This document shows, one piece after another, positions 38,982 to 47,441 of a stretch of 64,000 nucleotides of DNA. The stretch comes from Humibacter ginsenosidimutans (GTDB lineage Bacteria > Actinomycetota > Actinomycetes > Actinomycetales > Microbacteriaceae). A program made the translations under genes and the position numbers. Each line of letters starts with the position of its first letter. Position 1 is the first letter of the stretch. Location of the stretch: NCBI RefSeq assembly GCF_007859675.1, contig NZ_CP042305.1, positions 1 through 64,000 of the forward strand, read 5' to 3'. A model generated the notes under the pieces. That model did no database searches, was not told the DNA's origin, and saw only the letters and a program-made list of their open reading frames with translations.

Positions 38982-40313
38982 ATGCTTGTGACAGCAGAGG
39001 CCGGTGAAGCCGGCGCTTCCGACCCCGTGGGCGGAGCGCCGGAGCGCGACGCGAGCGACCACGGGTTTCGCGCCTACGGCACGCTGTTGGCGGCACCCTC
39101 CCGCACATTGATGGTGCTCGCCGGTCTGCTTGCCCGTGCGCCGATCGCCGTGCTCGGATTCGGATTCCTCTACTTCACGCACGCGAGCACCGGCTCGTAC
39201 GCACTCGGCGGTCTCACCTCGGGCCTCGCCATCGCCTCGATGGGGCTCATCGGCCCGCTCGCCGGACGGGTCGCCGATCGGCGGGGACAGCGGCAGCTGC
39301 TGCTGGCATCCGCGATTCTGCACCCGCTCGCCGTGGCGGGGGCCGTCGCCAGCGGCTACCTCGGCTCGATGGTCGGGCTCGTGATCATGTCGGTGTTCTG
39401 CGGTGTCACGGTGGCGCCCGTCGGCGCCTTCATGCGCGCGCGCTGGTCGACGCTGGTCGAAGACAGCTTTCTGCTGCGCACGGCGTTCGCGATCGAAGCG
39501 GTCGCCGACGAGATCGTGTGGGTGTTCGGGCCCGCTGTCGCCGCGCTGCTGGCCGCGGGCGTCGCGCCGGCGGGCGGCCTCATCCTGTCGGGCGTCATCG
39601 GCCCGCTCGGCGCGCTCTTCTTGAGGGCGATGCCCGACGCCAAGCCCCTGCCGGTGGCCGAAGGACACGTGCACCGGCCAGGACAGCTGCTGCGCTCTGC
39701 GCCGTTCCTCATCCTTCTCGTCGCCAGCTTCGCCACCGGAATCGGCTTCGGCATCAACGACCTGTCGATCGTGTCGCTGGCCACCTCGAGCGGCGTACCC
39801 GAGCTGGCGGGCACGGTGCTCACCGCCTACTCGATCGGCAGCGCGTCAGGGGGCTTCCTCTTCGGTGCTCTGTCGACCAGGCTGCGCTCACGTCAGATGC
39901 TCGTCGGCACGGCGCTCGCGCTGTTCATCACCTGGGCGGCACTCGCGCTCGCGCCGACCATCTGGTGGTTCTATCCGCTCGGCTTCTTCGCCGGCGCCAC
40001 CATCGCTCCGCTGATGATCGCCGTCAACCACATCGCACACGAGATCGTGCCGCCCGCGATCATCACCGAGGCGCTCGCCTGGCTCAACACACTCGTCATC
40101 TGCGGCATGTCGATCGGCTCGTTCGTGGGTGGACTCATCAACGACGCCGCTGGGCCGCGCACCGCATTCGTCGTCGTCGCCTGCACGTCGGCGGTGCCGC
40201 TGGTGCTCGTACTGCTCGGCGTGCGGGCGTTCTCGTCCCACAGACTCACGCCGGCTGTCGATTCCGCCGGGGGGCTCGGCTCGGCAGGCAGCGGGCGACG
40301 TCACGGGCGCGTG
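38982..40313 (+). CDS. MFS transporter, one indel near the end
   Basis: About 443 residues with 12 predicted helices, for example LMVLAGLLARAPIAVLGFGF, LASAILHPLAVAGAVASGYL and AFVVVACTSAVPLVLVLLGV. The family-specific loop GRVADRRGQRQLLL follows helix 2. Start ATG 38982; GTG 38988 is an alternative that fits a leaderless -10 at TAGCGT. The frame as read passes the end of the gene; removing one G from the six-G run at 40269-40274 gives a stop at 40311-40313 (ending AAGDVTGA), overlapping the converging dehydrogenase gene by 13 bases. Substrate unknown; an exporter is likely. Confidence 0.85.
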
Positions 40314-41170
40314 ACGGCCACCATGTCGAGCGTGCCGTCGCCGCGTTCGACCGCCTGCGCGAAGAGAGACCTGCACACCTGCATGAGGGGAACAGGCAGG
40401 GATGCCTGCGAGGCGGCATCCACGATGAGCTCGCAGTTCTTCAGCACGTCGGCGATGCTCGCCTGCGGGCTGAGGTCGCCGTCGACGTACTTCGCGGTCT
40501 TCACCCGCGAGATGGGCGACGACATCTGGCCGCCATCGAGGATGCCGCGCAGCTGCTGAAGGTCGAGCCCCTGCTGCTGCGCGAACGCGAACGACTCGGC
40601 CAGCCCGGTGACGAGCGTGACGAGGAAGACGTTGACCGCGAGCTTCATCGTGAGCGCTGCCGGCACCGCACCGCACACGGTCGTGGACGCGCAGAGCAGC
40701 TCGATGATCGGGCCTACCGCCGCGACCGCATCGTCGTCGCCCGCGAGCATGCCGACCAGCTCGCGGCGTCGCGCCGGCTCCCGCGAACCCGACACAGGAG
40801 CCTCGACGTAACGGCCGCCCGCGCTCTTCACGTCGCGCTCGAGACCAGCGGAGTACCGCGGAGACGTCGTGCCGAGGTGCACAAGGGTCGTCCCGGCGAG
40901 ATGGGTGGTGAAGGCAGCCGTGCCGCGTTCCAGCACCGCGTCGATCACGTCGTGCGTCGAAAGCATCATGAGCACCACGTCGCACTGCGCGAAGAGCTGC
41001 TCCACCGAGTCTGCGACGCGGGCGCCCTTGGCGGCGAGTCGTTCGGGTGCAGGGGCGGAGCGGTTCCACACGAGGAGGTCGACGCCCGAAGCCAGCAGGT
41101 TCTCCGCCATCGGCTCGCCCATCAGACCTGTGCCCAGAAAGCCCACCCGCGGCGTCACAGCGTTCGTCAT
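40301..41170 (-). CDS. NAD(P)-dependent 3-hydroxyisobutyrate dehydrogenase-like protein
   Basis: 289 residues from ATG 41170 (GTG 41176 in frame), with GAGGAG upstream. The cofactor motif VGFLGTGLMGEPMAENLL, the substrate-binding VEAPVSGSREPA and the catalytic lysine in TMKLAVNVFLVTLV define a beta-hydroxyacid dehydrogenase. Family members oxidise 3-hydroxyisobutyrate, tartronate semialdehyde, 6-phosphogluconate-like acids or reduce imines; the exact substrate is not evident. It is downstream of mutY on the same strand with a 106-bp gap that holds a 9-bp inverted repeat. Confidence 0.85.
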   Translation of the reverse strand: MTNAVTPRVGFLGTGLMGEPMAENLLASGVDLLVWNRSAPAPERLAAKGARVADSVEQLFAQCDVVLMMLSTHDVIDAVLERGTAAFTTHLAGTTLVHLGTTSPRYSAGLERDVKSAGGRYVEAPVSGSREPARRRELVGMLAGDDDAVAAVGPIIELLCASTTVCGAVPAALTMKLAVNVFLVTLVTGLAESFAFAQQQGLDLQQLRGILDGGQMSSPISRVKTAKYVDGDLSPQASIADVLKNCELIVDAASQASLPVPLMQVCRSLFAQAVERGDGTLDMVAVTRP

Positions 41171-41198
41171 TCGCACACCTGCTCCTCACGGCGTCGCA

Positions 41199-41227
41199 CC
41201 GAACGATCGCCCCTCTCCATCGTTCGG
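41199..41227. promoter_or_regulatory. 9-bp inverted repeat upstream of the HIBADH-like gene
   Basis: CCGAACGAT (41199-41207) and ATCGTTCGG (41219-41227) are perfect arms around an 11-nt loop. It lies about 30 bp upstream of the dehydrogenase start and 50 bp past the mutY stop, so it may be a terminator for mutY or an operator. Confidence 0.4.
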
Positions 41228-41276
41228 ACGGGTGCGCCTTCGCGGCACTGACGGGAGCGACAAAGCCGGCCATCGC

Positions 41277-42176
41277 TCACTGTGGGAGTGTGTACCCCTC
41301 GTCGGTCGTGACGGCGAGTCCGTCGGCGAGCAGGCCGGCCAGCGCGCGGTCGCGCTGCGCGGCATCGGGCCACAGGGGTTCGAGCTCTTCGGCCGAGAGC
41401 GGGCGGTGCACCGCGCCGAGCTCGCGAAGCAGTGTGCCCCGCACCTGGCGGTCGCTGCCCTCGTACTTCTTCTGCACCGCCCGTTTCGCGCCGAGGTAGG
41501 CGGGATGCCCCGCCGCGCGCCACGCGCACATGTCCGCCACCGGACACACGTCGCAGCGCGGCGATCGCGCGGTGCAGACGACGGCGCCGAGCTCCATCGC
41601 CGCCGCGTTGAAGACACGCGCCTCCTCGCGGCCATGCGGCAGCACGGCATCCATCGCCGCGAGATCGCGTCGGGCGTTCGGCGGGGCCGGCTCACCCTGG
41701 CCGTCGATGCAGCGGGCCAGCACGCGCCGCACGTTGGTGTCGACCACCGGATGCCGGTCGCCATAGGCGAATGCCGCGACGGCTCGCGCCGTGTAGTCTC
41801 CGATGCCCGGCAGCGCGAGCAGTTCGTCGACGTCGCGCGGCACGATCCCGTCATGACGTTCGGCGATGGCGACGGCGCAGGCGTGCAGGCGCAGCGCTCG
41901 CCGCGGATATCCGAGGCCGGCCCAGGCGCGGATCGCCTCGGACTGCGGCGTCGCTGCGAGGTCCGCGGGTGTCGGCCAGCGCTCGAGCCACTCGGCGAGG
42001 CGGGGGATGACCCGCACCACCGGCGTCTGCTGCAGCATGACCTCGCTGACGAGGATGCCCCATGCCCCGAACCCCGCCCGCCGCCACGGCAGATCCCTGG
42101 CCGCGTGTCGGAACCACTCGTTCAGCGTGCGCACGAGGTCGTCTTCGTCGCGGGGGAGCGCTGCGACGGTCGACAT
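41277..42176 (-). CDS. mutY: A/G-specific adenine glycosylase
   Basis: 299 residues. DNA repair enzyme that removes adenine mispaired with 8-oxoguanine. The catalytic Glu45 is in SEVMLQQT, the helix-hairpin-helix is ALPGIGDYTARAV followed by the catalytic Asp in VVDTNVRRV, and the [4Fe-4S] ligands show the classic C-x6-C-x2-C-x5-C spacing (CTARSPRCDVCPVADMC). The C-terminal MutT-like domain is short, as in other actinobacteria. TAGCCT lies 6 nt before the ATG (minus strand), again at leaderless spacing. Confidence 0.95.
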   Translation of the reverse strand: MSTVAALPRDEDDLVRTLNEWFRHAARDLPWRRAGFGAWGILVSEVMLQQTPVVRVIPRLAEWLERWPTPADLAATPQSEAIRAWAGLGYPRRALRLHACAVAIAERHDGIVPRDVDELLALPGIGDYTARAVAAFAYGDRHPVVDTNVRRVLARCIDGQGEPAPPNARRDLAAMDAVLPHGREEARVFNAAAMELGAVVCTARSPRCDVCPVADMCAWRAAGHPAYLGAKRAVQKKYEGSDRQVRGTLLRELGAVHRPLSAEELEPLWPDAAQRDRALAGLLADGLAVTTDEGYTLPQ

Positions 42177-42399
42177 GCGTCAAGGCTACCGAGGAGCCGA
42201 GCGTGCAGCCGGCAGGGCAGACATCCTCCTCGCGCCGCTCGCACCACGATGTTCAGCTGTCCCGTGGTGCCGCTCGCTCATGGCGAGGCGACCTGACGGG
42301 ACAGCGGAGCCGGAGGAAAGGAGCAGGAACCGGCACGCGCGTGCGTCGCCGTCGCGATCGATCGAGCTCATCGGCGGCGACACGCCCTAGGCTGGCGCC
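42177..42399. other. Divergent gap between mutY and the kinase-like gene
   Basis: 223 bp without a supported gene. At its two ends are the leaderless -10 boxes of the flanking genes (AGGCTA 42183-42188, reading TAGCCT on minus; TAGGCT 42388-42393). In between, GCTGTCCCG facing CGGGACAGC forms an inverted repeat around 42258-42305. Confidence 0.4.
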
Positions 42400-43086
42400 A
42401 TGCAGTTGGCGACCACACCGCGCGTCTCGTTCCTGCGCGAGCTCCGCAAGGAGATCACGCACAACTACCCTGCCGGCCGTGTGACCGTCGCGATCGACGG
42501 GGCGGAGGGCGCCGGCACCGCGGAGTTCGCCGACGACCTCGCGGCGGTCTACCGCGAAGCGGGAACCGACACCGCGCGGGCGTCGATGCGCGACTTCCAC
42601 CTGCCACGGGCCACGCGGCATCTGCACGGTCGAGCCGATGCAGGGGACTACTACGAGCGCTCCTTCGACTACGACACGCTGCGCCGCGTTCTCATCGACC
42701 CGTTCCGCATGGCCGGATCGACGGGCTTCCAGACGACGGCCTTCGACGTGAAGCGCGACGCCCCCGTGATCTCCGCGTGGGAGACCGGCCCCGCCGACGT
42801 GGTGCTGATCGTCGACGGCCCGTTCCTGCTGCGTCCGGAGATCCGCGGCGCGTTCAACTTCACCGTGCTGCTCGACGTTCCGCTCGCCGCCGCCTACGCT
42901 CGCCTGGCCGCGAGCCAAGGCAGAGACCCCGATCCCGAAGCGCCGTCGAACGCGCGCTACGTCGGCGGCTGGCGGCGGTACGGCGAGAAGGACGAGCCGC
43001 AGTACCTCGCGTCGGCGGTGATCGATCTGGCCGAGCAGGAGCATCCTCACCGCGAGTATCCCGACACCGGATGCGCGTGCTTCTGA
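42400..43086 (+). CDS. Uridine kinase-like protein with degenerate P-loop
   Basis: 228 residues from ATG 42400, 6 nt after TAGGCT. The overall pattern is that of a nucleoside/pantothenate-type kinase: RVTVAIDGAEGAG opening, MRDFHLPRATRHLHGRADAG with the acidic substrate loop, DYYERSFDYDTL, VVLIVDGPFLLRPEI (Walker-B-like) and LAAAYARLAASQGRDP as a lid. The Walker A reads G34-AEGA-G39-T40-A41, where Lys and Ser/Thr should follow the last Gly. Loss of the lysine argues against normal ATP phosphotransfer. The region has no sign of sequence error. The role is unclear. Confidence 0.75.
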   Translation: MQLATTPRVSFLRELRKEITHNYPAGRVTVAIDGAEGAGTAEFADDLAAVYREAGTDTARASMRDFHLPRATRHLHGRADAGDYYERSFDYDTLRRVLIDPFRMAGSTGFQTTAFDVKRDAPVISAWETGPADVVLIVDGPFLLRPEIRGAFNFTVLLDVPLAAAYARLAASQGRDPDPEAPSNARYVGGWRRYGEKDEPQYLASAVIDLAEQEHPHREYPDTGCACF

Positions 43087-43105
43087 CTCGCAGCGCAGCG
43101 AGTCA
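43084..43105. terminator. Palindrome whose ends are the two stop codons of converging genes
   Basis: TGACTCGC-AGCGCA-GCGAGTCA: perfect 8-bp arms with a 6-nt loop. TGA at 43084-43086 stops the kinase-like gene, and TCA at 43103-43105 is the stop of the PanE-like gene on the minus strand. It can act as a terminator in both directions. Confidence 0.65.
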
Positions 43106-44098
43106 GCGCACGGGGAGCGCTCCGCCCTGCTCCGGCGTGAGGAACTCGCCCGTGGGCTCGAGTCCCTGCATCGCCTCGACGATCGCCGCGTTCACGGGCG
43201 CGGGGCGTCCGATCGCGGCTGCTGCCCGAACGACGGCGCCGTTGAGGTAGTCGATCTCGGTGGTGCGTCCCCGACGTCGGCTCTGCAGCGTGGAGCCGAG
43301 GTTGGGCACGCTGCCCATTCGGCGCGCCATCAGCGTGGGCAGAGAGCGGGCGGCCCACAGCGGGAGGGCGGAGAAGACGCGCAGCAGCGGGTTGCTCAGG
43401 CCCTGCAGCGTGGCGTAGCGCACGCCCGAGGCGAATCCGATGCGTGTCGTCTCCCGCATCGAGGCGGTGACCACGCGAGAAAGCCGGCGATCCGCGATGG
43501 TCTGCTGCACGCTGAGCCCGGTGAGCGCAGGCATGGCGTTGACCATGTTGACGACGAGCTTCGTCCACTGCGCGCCGAGGAAGTTGGGGGTGGCGAAGGC
43601 GGGCATGACCTGGCCGAGGATGCCCGCTGCGCTGCGCGCGGCATCCGACGGTTCGCCTGCGCCTGCTCCGAGGTACGTGCTTCCTGTCGCCGTGACGGTG
43701 ACGTGCCCCGGCTCGACGTACTGCGACGCGTAGAGCGCGAGGGCTCCGACGAGCTCGGCGTCGGGCAGGATGCCCGCGGCCACCTCGAGCGCCTCGAGCC
43801 CGTTCTGCACGATGACGACGGTGATGCCGCGCAGGTGTTCCGCGTTCTCGCGGAGCGCGGCAGAGGCATCCTGCGCCTTCGTGCACACGAACGCGAGGTC
43901 GGGCGTCGCCACGAGCGTCTCGGATGCCGTCACCGTCGCCACGTGCTCGCCCCACGCGCCGTCGAACCGCAGTCCGTGCTCCGCGATGGCGGCGAGGCCC
44001 TCCCCGCGCGCGGTCACGCTCACCTGGTGTCCCGCGCGGTCGAGCAGCGCGGCGATCGTGCCGCCGATCGCGCCCGTTCCGATGATGCCGATGCGCAC
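43103..44098 (-). CDS. 2-dehydropantoate 2-reductase-like protein
   Basis: 331 residues from GTG 44098, with TAGGCT 6 nt upstream on the minus strand. NADP-binding motif RIGIIGTGAIGGTIAALL, then FVCTKAQDASAAL, VVIVQNGLEALE and, in the helical C-terminal domain, the catalytic lysine in AQWTKLVVNMVNAM followed by NYLNG-like EIDYLNGAVV. PanE/ApbA enzymes reduce 2-dehydropantoate to pantoate for coenzyme A synthesis; many paralogues act on other 2-ketoacids, so the symbol is withheld. Confidence 0.85.
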   Translation of the reverse strand: MRIGIIGTGAIGGTIAALLDRAGHQVSVTARGEGLAAIAEHGLRFDGAWGEHVATVTASETLVATPDLAFVCTKAQDASAALRENAEHLRGITVVIVQNGLEALEVAAGILPDAELVGALALYASQYVEPGHVTVTATGSTYLGAGAGEPSDAARSAAGILGQVMPAFATPNFLGAQWTKLVVNMVNAMPALTGLSVQQTIADRRLSRVVTASMRETTRIGFASGVRYATLQGLSNPLLRVFSALPLWAARSLPTLMARRMGSVPNLGSTLQSRRRGRTTEIDYLNGAVVRAAAAIGRPAPVNAAIVEAMQGLEPTGEFLTPEQGGALPVR

Positions 44099-44215
44099 CC
44101 GGCAAGCCTATTCGGGCACGTCGACACCTCGACGCGACCTGTGCGCCGTTACGCTGGCCCCAGCACACCGCGGGGGGACGGCCGAGGGGGCCGGGGCGGA
44201 GATGGAGTCTGCGCG

Positions 44216-45799
44216 ATGGCCGGCACAGCACCCGAGGGGAATGCGCACGGTGGCGAGCCGAACGACGCGGCCGGCCGTTCGGACGGCGGGGCGGGCGGTT
44301 CGGATGGCGATTCCGGGCGTGGCTCCCGGCGCCGTCGCCCGGTGAAGCCGCCGTCACTGACCGACGCCCTGCTTCCGATCGTGCTGCTGGCGGTGCTCAT
44401 CGCAGGCAGCCTGCTGGTCTTCGGGCTCGGCGCCCTGAACGGACCGATCCAGGTCGCGCTCATGGCGTGCGCCCTGGTCGCCGCGCTCATCGCGGTGAAG
44501 AACGGGCATCCGTGGGCCAGGGTGCAGACCGCGGGGCAGGGTGCGCTGTCGTCGCTCAGCAGCGCGATCTTCATTCTGCTGACCGTCGGTGCGTTGATCG
44601 GAACGTGGAACCTGTCCGGCACCATTCCGACGATGGTGTACTACGGCATCCAGCTGCTCTCGCCCTCGTGGTACTACGCCGCCTGCGCGCTCATCTGCGG
44701 CATCATCGCCCTCAGCATCGGCAGCTCGTGGACCACCGCGGCCACCATCGGCGTCGGCATGATCGGCATCGCAGGGATGCTCGGGGTCTCGCCGGCGATC
44801 ACCGCAGGCGCCGTCATCTCCGGCGCCTACCTCGGCGACAAGCTGTCGCCGCTGTCGGAGACCTCCGTGCTCAGCGCCCAGATGGTCAAGGTCGACATCT
44901 ACCGGCACATCCGCGCACAGGCGTGGACGTCGATCCCGGCCTTCCTCATCGCGTTCGTCGTGCTGCTCGTCATCGGCCTGAACTCGGGGACCGCTGCGCA
45001 TCCGCCGCTTCCCGAGACCGTCGAGCTGCACAGTCTGAGCTCGATCTTCTGGATCACTCCGCTCAATCTGCTTCCCCTCGTGCTGCTCATCGTGCTCTCG
45101 ATCCTGCGGGTGCCGGCCGTGGTGTCGCTGGCGAGCCCCGCGCTCTTCGCCGGCGTGCTCGGCGCCTTCCTGCAGCCGTCGGTGATGGCCGACTTCGTCT
45201 CGGGCAACGGCGAGAACCCCGTTGTCGGGTCGATCAAGGGCGTCTGGCTGGCGATGGCGGGCGGCTTCCAGATCGACACCCCCTACGCCGAGATCAACGG
45301 TCTGCTGAGCAGAGGCGGGATGTCGAGCATGCTGCTGACCATCTGGCTCATCATCGGCGCTGTCACGTTCGGCGCGCTGCTGGAGGAGTTCGGTCTGATC
45401 GCCCGGCTGATCGACCCGCTGATCCGCGCCGCGAAATCACGTGGTGCGCTGTACGTCACCGTCTTCGGGTTCGCGTTCGGGCTCAACGTGGTCGCCGGCG
45501 ACCAGTACATCGCGCTCGTGCTGCCCGCTCGCGTGTTTCGGCTGGAGTTCGCCAGGCGTGGGCTCGCGCCGACGAACCTGTCGCGGCTGGTCGCGGACAG
45601 CGGCACCGTCACCTCGGCGCTGGTGCCGTGGAACTCGTGCGGCGCCTACATGAGCGCGGTGCTCGGCGTCTCCACACTGCTGTACCTGCCGTTCGCGATC
45701 TTCAACTATGCGAGCCCGCTGCTGAGCATCCTGTACGGCATCACCGGATTCAAGATCGAGAAGAGCACACCGGCCGACGAACCCGTCGCGGCCGAATAG
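44216..45799 (+). CDS. NhaC-family Na+/H+ antiporter-like transporter
   Basis: 527 residues from ATG 44216. The first 45 residues are a polar Gly/Ser/Arg-rich tail (GGAGGSDGDSGRGSRRRRPVK), then about 12 helices. GSSWTTAATIGVGMIGIAG, GAYLGDKLSPLSETSVLSAQ and GDQYIALVLPARVF are typical of the NhaC family, which exchanges Na+ for H+ or, in some members, malate for lactate. The conserved SPLSET segment is kept. The last codons and stop lie inside a 20-bp-stem hairpin. Confidence 0.88.
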   Translation: MAGTAPEGNAHGGEPNDAAGRSDGGAGGSDGDSGRGSRRRRPVKPPSLTDALLPIVLLAVLIAGSLLVFGLGALNGPIQVALMACALVAALIAVKNGHPWARVQTAGQGALSSLSSAIFILLTVGALIGTWNLSGTIPTMVYYGIQLLSPSWYYAACALICGIIALSIGSSWTTAATIGVGMIGIAGMLGVSPAITAGAVISGAYLGDKLSPLSETSVLSAQMVKVDIYRHIRAQAWTSIPAFLIAFVVLLVIGLNSGTAAHPPLPETVELHSLSSIFWITPLNLLPLVLLIVLSILRVPAVVSLASPALFAGVLGAFLQPSVMADFVSGNGENPVVGSIKGVWLAMAGGFQIDTPYAEINGLLSRGGMSSMLLTIWLIIGAVTFGALLEEFGLIARLIDPLIRAAKSRGALYVTVFGFAFGLNVVAGDQYIALVLPARVFRLEFARRGLAPTNLSRLVADSGTVTSALVPWNSCGAYMSAVLGVSTLLYLPFAIFNYASPLLSILYGITGFKIEKSTPADEPVAAE

Positions 45800-45822
45800 G
45801 GTGCGACGGGTTCGTCGGCCGG
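45770..45822. terminator. Perfect 20-bp stem hairpin between converging transporters
   Basis: 45770-45789 and 45803-45822 are exact reverse complements (20 of 20) around a 13-nt loop that contains the NhaC stop codon. It ends 22 bp before the stop of the converging MFS gene, so it can terminate both transcripts. No T-run. Confidence 0.75.
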
Positions 45823-45843
45823 GTGCGAAGCGAGGAGCGGTGC

Positions 45844-47325
45844 TCAGGCGACCGGGGCCCCGACCTGCTCGGTCTCGATCGGGGCCGCAGTGGCATCCGT
45901 TTCGCTCGGCGTCGCCTCTGCAGGGCGACGCACGGGCTTGCCGACCGGCAGGAACAGGCCGATCACCGCGGCACCCGCGAGCACGGATGCCCCGACCACG
46001 ACGGCGGGAATCGCGGCGTGCACATACCCGGTCGGCGTGAGCGTGCCGCCCGCACCGATGAACACGGCGGTGAGCACGGCGACGCCGAGCGCGACGCCGA
46101 TCTCGCGAAGCGTCGCATTGGTGCCCGATGCCTTGGCGTGGTCCTTCTCGGCGAAGCCCTCCAGCACGGCGGTCGAGCTCGGTGCGAACACGAGGCCCAT
46201 GCCGACGCCGGCCAGCAGGAACGGCGGCACCATTCCGGCGAACGATTCGTCGGGTGCCAGGATGACGGCCAGCCAGAACATCGCGACCGATTGCAGCACG
46301 AGGCCGACCACGATCGGCAGGCGCGTGCCGAAGCGCGGAACGATCAGCGCGCCGGTGAGCGGGGCGACGACCATCGGCGCCAGCGTCCACGGCATGGTCA
46401 TCAGGCCGGCCTCGAGGGCGGTGTGGCCCTGAACGACCTGCAGGAACTGGATCAGAATGAAGACCGAGCCGAAGATGCCGAAGCTGAAGGTCACGCCGAC
46501 GAGGTTCGCCACCGTGAAGCTGCGGTTGCGGAACAGGCCGAGCGGCAGCAGGGGAGCGCTGGCGCGCGTCTCCCACCACACGAATGCCAACAGCAGCACA
46601 CCGCCGCCGATGAGCGAGGTCAGCACCTGAGCGCTGTCCCATCCGGCGTCGTTGCCCCGCACGATGCCGAACACCACGGCGAACACGCCGACCCCCACGA
46701 GAAGCACGCCCAGCACGTCGGCCCTCAGCTTGGCGCCGAACGAGTTCGGCAGCACGAGAAGCACGAGGGGCAGGGCGAGCACGCCCACCGGAACGTTGAT
46801 CCAGAAGATGGCCTGCCAGTTCCAGCCCTGCACGATGGCCCCGCCGATCAACGGCCCGAGCGCGACGCCGAGGCCGGAGATGCCGCCCCAGATGCCGATC
46901 GCGGCCGGCCGCAGCCGGGTGCTCACGGAGCCGACCAGCAGGGTGAGCGACAGTGGCATCACGGCGGCGGCGCCGGCGCCCTGCACGGCGCGGAACGCGA
47001 TGAGCTCGCCGGGCGACGTGGCCAGGGCGGAGGCCGCGCTGGCCAGCGTGAAGACGGTGAGCCCCACCGCGAACACCGTGCGGCGGCCCAGCCGGTCGCC
47101 AAGGGCGACGGCGAGCAGGATGAACGTCGCGAACGAGAGGCTGTAGGCGTTCACCACCCACTGCAGCTCCTCGATGGATGCCTTCAGATCGATCCCGATC
47201 CTCGGCAGCGCGTTCGTGACCACGAGGTTGTCGAGCGTGGCCATGAACATGGGAACGGATGCCGCCACGATGGCGAGCCAGGTCGGCACGCGTCTGCTGC
47301 GTGCGAGCGCGGGTGCTGCGGTCAT
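45844..47325 (-). CDS. MFS drug efflux transporter, EmrB/QacA (DHA2) type
   Basis: 493 residues from ATG 47325 with AGGAGAAGG upstream. The 14-helix DHA2 pattern begins MFMATLDNLVVTNALPRIG (the D-x-x-V-x-N-x-A-L-P motif 'D1'), then GDRLGRRTVFAVG (motif A), FRAVQGAGAAAVMPLSL (motif C-like) and WGGISGLGVALGPLIGG. Proton-driven export of drugs or cationic compounds is the usual role. The divergent TetR gene and two operator palindromes in the gap make this a classic repressor-efflux pair. Confidence 0.9.
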   Translation of the reverse strand: MTAAPALARSRRVPTWLAIVAASVPMFMATLDNLVVTNALPRIGIDLKASIEELQWVVNAYSLSFATFILLAVALGDRLGRRTVFAVGLTVFTLASAASALATSPGELIAFRAVQGAGAAAVMPLSLTLLVGSVSTRLRPAAIGIWGGISGLGVALGPLIGGAIVQGWNWQAIFWINVPVGVLALPLVLLVLPNSFGAKLRADVLGVLLVGVGVFAVVFGIVRGNDAGWDSAQVLTSLIGGGVLLLAFVWWETRASAPLLPLGLFRNRSFTVANLVGVTFSFGIFGSVFILIQFLQVVQGHTALEAGLMTMPWTLAPMVVAPLTGALIVPRFGTRLPIVVGLVLQSVAMFWLAVILAPDESFAGMVPPFLLAGVGMGLVFAPSSTAVLEGFAEKDHAKASGTNATLREIGVALGVAVLTAVFIGAGGTLTPTGYVHAAIPAVVVGASVLAGAAVIGLFLPVGKPVRRPAEATPSETDATAAPIETEQVGAPVA

Positions 47326-47395
47326 GAGCCTTCTCCTGTGCGGGGCGGACCGGTGAGCGGTCCAGGTGGATGGGATCGATGCGTATGCAAGAGAG

Positions 47396-47441
47396 GTAAT
47401 CGAATGATTACAAGATGGAACAGTAGTAATCGACTGATAAC
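47396..47441. promoter_or_regulatory. Two TetR operators between efflux gene and its regulator
   Basis: GTAATCGAATGATTAC (47396-47411) and GTAATCGACTGATAAC (47426-47441) are a perfect and a near-perfect palindrome with the same GTAATC/GATTAC arms, 30 bp apart. The second ends exactly at the ATG of the TetR gene, so repressor bound there would block its own start. Confidence 0.75.
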
